Shown piece after piece: positions 61,603 through 64,000 of a stretch of 64,000 nucleotides of DNA. A program made the translations under genes and the position numbers. Position 1 is the first letter of the stretch, and every line of letters starts with the position of its first letter. Source of the DNA: Spirosoma endbachense (GTDB taxonomy: Bacteria > Bacteroidota > Bacteroidia > Cytophagales > Spirosomataceae); NCBI RefSeq assembly GCF_010233585.1, contig NZ_CP045997.1, positions 692,522-756,521 on the forward strand. The letters run 5' to 3'. The notes beneath the pieces were generated by a model. It was not told the DNA's origin and searched no databases. It saw only the letters and a list, made by a program, of their open reading frames with translations.

Positions 61603-63003
61603 TTACCAGGCCGGTTCTATTTCTAATGATTGAGCCTGGGTAAGGTCAGGTGAATCAGATCGTTGTTGAATGGTTCGAATGGGAGAATTGTATGCTGCTT
61701 TGGTAACTATTACTGCCAAAAAGACGATGAGAGTCCGAAAGGGAATCATGAGTAATTCTGTTCCGGCAAACGAGATCAGAAATGTAACAGAAACAGTTAG
61801 TAGTCCGACAACACTGAATGGCACTAAACGATGCCTGTAGAATAAGCGTATGAATTGAATGAGTACAATAATAAAGAGGATTGTACCGACAAATCCCAAT
61901 TGTAGAATTAGGAGCGACCAGGCTATATCTCCTGTATTTATCTGGGAAATGCGTCCCGTTCGTTCGTCGAATGCTCCTACTTCAAATGAGAGTTGCTCCG
62001 CCTGGCGGGTGTTTTCCGATAGCAATCCAATCCCGAACACATAACCTCCTGGTTTGGCTGTAATGTAATTAATGCGTTCAAAGAGGTGCGCCATACGGAA
62101 GGCAAAGGTGTTTTCACCATAATCCGTTGTGGCCAGAGATTGTCCTGTTGTAAACGTTTTGTTAAAATCCGTCAGCCCTTCATTAATTCGAGAGCTAATC
62201 ATGTCGACAGTTGAAACACCATAGCCGATTACTACCAAGAGGGAGATGTAAAATGCCCGCTGGCTTCGTGTCTGCTGAAACAAGACATAGAGACTGGACA
62301 TTACAACGATACCAAAAATATAGTTTCGATGTAATGGAGCTATAACTGTTACTAGAAGAATACTAAGTACGCCCCAATGTATTGCCCTAGACCGGCAGCG
62401 AAATTGGAATAGGTAATAAAAAACAGTAGGTGTCAGGAAAACAGGTGTGTTATAAAAGCGTGTAAAAGCAAACTTCTCAACAGTTGTAGTAGCTACTTCA
62501 CTACCGGCCATTGTAGAATTTAATAAAGCCTGGCCAATTACAAGCTGACATAAAAAGATTACACTCTGAATAACAGTTATTACGGCTATTGTATGAAATA
62601 ACCTCATCAATACTGGAGTAGGTACGATGAAAAACACTCCAAAACTGAGTAAAAATAAATTGACACGAAACACTCGGAGGACTCCACCTAGCTCATAGCC
62701 TTCCGACCAGATACTGTATAAACCGTCGAGAGCTATAAAGCCTATAAATATGCCTATCCACCGGAATAGTTGATCACGACGAATTGACCACCAGAGCATA
62801 CGGCTTCGGGAAACCAAGGCAACTAATAAAAAGACTAAGGCCAAGTCAGTTAATTTATCAGTGGGTGCTCCTGCCATTAGTAATGCTGGAGGAATCAACT
62901 GATAGCCGTTGGTAACAAAGCCGAAGAAAAGCAGTAAGGCGTAGAAATAACTATGAGTCAGATACAACCCAATAGCTAAAAGCAAGAGTCCGATTCCCAG
63001 CAT
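61603..63003 (-). CDS. Wzy-like O-antigen/EPS polymerase
   Basis: A 466-residue protein with about eleven membrane helices and a large outer loop (about 265-345, ISSRINEGLTDFNKTFTTGQ to ERTGRISQINTGD). The inner PLHRNYIFGIVVMS and the loop resemble O-antigen polymerases, whose sequences vary greatly. The role is inferred from topology and neighbours (Wzx, glycosyltransferases). Confidence 0.75.
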   Translation of the reverse strand: MLGIGLLLLAIGLYLTHSYFYALLLFFGFVTNGYQLIPPALLMAGAPTDKLTDLALVFLLVALVSRSRMLWWSIRRDQLFRWIGIFIGFIALDGLYSIWSEGYELGGVLRVFRVNLFLLSFGVFFIVPTPVLMRLFHTIAVITVIQSVIFLCQLVIGQALLNSTMAGSEVATTTVEKFAFTRFYNTPVFLTPTVFYYLFQFRCRSRAIHWGVLSILLVTVIAPLHRNYIFGIVVMSSLYVLFQQTRSQRAFYISLLVVIGYGVSTVDMISSRINEGLTDFNKTFTTGQSLATTDYGENTFAFRMAHLFERINYITAKPGGYVFGIGLLSENTRQAEQLSFEVGAFDERTGRISQINTGDIAWSLLILQLGFVGTILFIIVLIQFIRLFYRHRLVPFSVVGLLTVSVTFLISFAGTELLMIPFRTLIVFLAVIVTKAAYNSPIRTIQQRSDSPDLTQAQSLEIEPAW

Positions 63004-63043
63004 AATAGTTTTAGATTGAGTTATAAATCGTGATCTTTAACTG

Positions 63044-64000
63044 TTATATACCCCACGATTTAAGCTGTTTGTACGAGTGGCGAAACAGAAGAAAATAAAC
63101 CAACAAGGTAGAGAGCATTATTAGGCCTATCCGTTCCCAAGGTTCAATCAGTAACGAACTAATCAAGAAAGCCGGGCCGCCGACTAGCGTTGTAATAGTT
63201 ACCAGTCGCCGTACTTGTTGGATATCAATTTCAATCCAGCCGATATATTTTTTTTGGTAGTACAGGCATAAAACCAACGATGACAGAATAGCTAATGAAT
63301 TACTTAGTATAAAGCCATAAATACCCAGCAGCTGATAAGTCAGCAAACTAACTAGTAGGTTAACAACCACGTTGGTTAGTTGTGCCCATACTGTTTTGCC
63401 TACATGATGGCGACTCATTAGGAAGTAGTAAGGCGGAATTCCTAAGCTGTTTAGTGTAAATGTGGTGGCAATAAATACAGTAGCAACAAAGACTATTCTG
63501 TTCGCACTAGGGAGCCAGAACCCGAGTAAATCAGGTAAAGCAATCACGAAAAACAGTAAGAACGGCACCATTACAAGCAGCATGCCTGTTTGGTAGTTGC
63601 CGATAAGGCGGCTTAGTCGTCCAAGGTCATTTTCCTGAGCAATTTTCGGATAAAGCGGATAAGTTACCTTCGTTACTAGTGACCATAGCTGCGATCGAAC
63701 TTTGTATGCAATTTCTAAATAACCTACCTCCCGAACACCAATTAAACGAGCTACAAGTACTTTGGTCATTGGCTCAAAAAGCATGCTTAATAGGCCTGCT
63801 GCATATACTTTAGAGCTAAACGATACCTGTTTACGGGCAATCTGAATCATTACAGTTTGAAGCCCTCCTAATTGTAACCAACCCCAGGTTCGCCAGGCAG
63901 CCACAACAACAAGGCCAAACCAAATTACTGAAGCACTTAGAATTACCAAACCCACTTCAGGGAGTCCATTTCCGAAACTAACCACTACGATAATGCCTCC
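63044..64000 (-). CDS. Wzx-like oligosaccharide flippase, N-terminus outside window
   Basis: At least 318 residues, the frame continuing beyond the right end of the window. The GTG at 63985 is probably internal. Polysaccharide-synthesis (MOP) type helices are visible: KVYAAGLLSMLFEPMTKVLV, EVGYLEIAYKVRSQLWSLVT and YPLYPKIAQENDLGRLSRLI. The C-terminal part holds four or five further helices. It should flip lipid-linked repeat units for the Wzy protein encoded next. Confidence 0.82.
   Translation of the reverse strand, partial: GGIIVVVSFGNGLPEVGLVILSASVIWFGLVVVAAWRTWGWLQLGGLQTVMIQIARKQVSFSSKVYAAGLLSMLFEPMTKVLVARLIGVREVGYLEIAYKVRSQLWSLVTKVTYPLYPKIAQENDLGRLSRLIGNYQTGMLLVMVPFLLFFVIALPDLLGFWLPSANRIVFVATVFIATTFTLNSLGIPPYYFLMSRHHVGKTVWAQLTNVVVNLLVSLLTYQLLGIYGFILSNSLAILSSLVLCLYYQKKYIGWIEIDIQQVRRLVTITTLVGGPAFLISSLLIEPWERIGLIMLSTLLVYFLLFRHSYKQLKSWGI

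Overview
The window is chromosomal DNA from a Bacteroidetes bacterium, most likely a Cytophagales member close to Spirosoma. This is inferred from the mix of families: Wzi and heparinase exopolysaccharide genes, LytS/LytTR pairs, NrtR-type Nudix regulators, PKD/LamG lipoproteins, GG-leader peptides with C39 ABC exporters, and weak ribosome binding sites. No species name can be proven from the sequence alone.

Layout. Positions 1-6030 are gene-poor and decaying. They hold small membrane proteins (two of them tandem paralogues), two genes broken by single in-frame stop codons, a lipoprotein, long perfect palindromes and a frameshifted remnant. A tRNA-Arg(TCT) follows at 6031. From 15226 down to 6371 (minus strand) lies a tightly packed eight-gene operon. 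It encodes two FHA proteins, a membrane-anchored acidic protein, a PP2C phosphatase, a caspase-like protease with an EF-hand, a Ser/Thr kinase with TPRs, a TPR envelope protein and a PKD/LamG lipoprotein. This looks like a complete phospho-signalling circuit. A chromate-type locus follows at 15881-19531: a ChrB-like/AraC fusion, a small envelope protein, a DUF1259 protein and ChrA. Next come a Gfo/Idh/MocA oxidoreductase and an XRE regulator.

Positions 21560-30490 are a peptide-export locus. It has a C39-like/VKOR/thioredoxin fusion, a 68-residue GG-leader precursor with four cysteines in its core, a DUF4369 gene whose thioredoxin half has decayed, a C39 peptidase ABC transporter and a HlyD adaptor. 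Its right edge carries a 130-bp duplication of the HlyD 3' end, which flanks a frameshifted secreted protein and a lipoprotein. Positions 30505-41310 are mostly housekeeping: a thioesterase, a histidine phosphatase, a LytS/LytTR pair, an RsiV-like lipoprotein, alanine dehydrogenase with a divergent Lrp regulator, a TolC/adaptor pair without its pump, and YtxH stress proteins. Positions 41778-48754 hold a two-component cluster: a single REC protein, an NtrC-type activator, a multi-PAS kinase, an Rcp1-like regulator and a REC-PAS kinase. A Nudix-type regulator and a carboxylesterase follow. Positions 51689-64000 are an exopolysaccharide region with Wzi, heparinase II/III, a polysaccharide lyase, an acyltransferase, three glycosyltransferases, a hexapeptide acetyltransferase, a Wzy-like polymerase and a Wzx-like flippase cut by the window end.

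Best candidates for something new are the kinase/phosphatase/double-FHA/caspase operon and the disulfide-type GG-leader peptide with its export and oxidation machinery. All functions are read from motifs; no searches were run.
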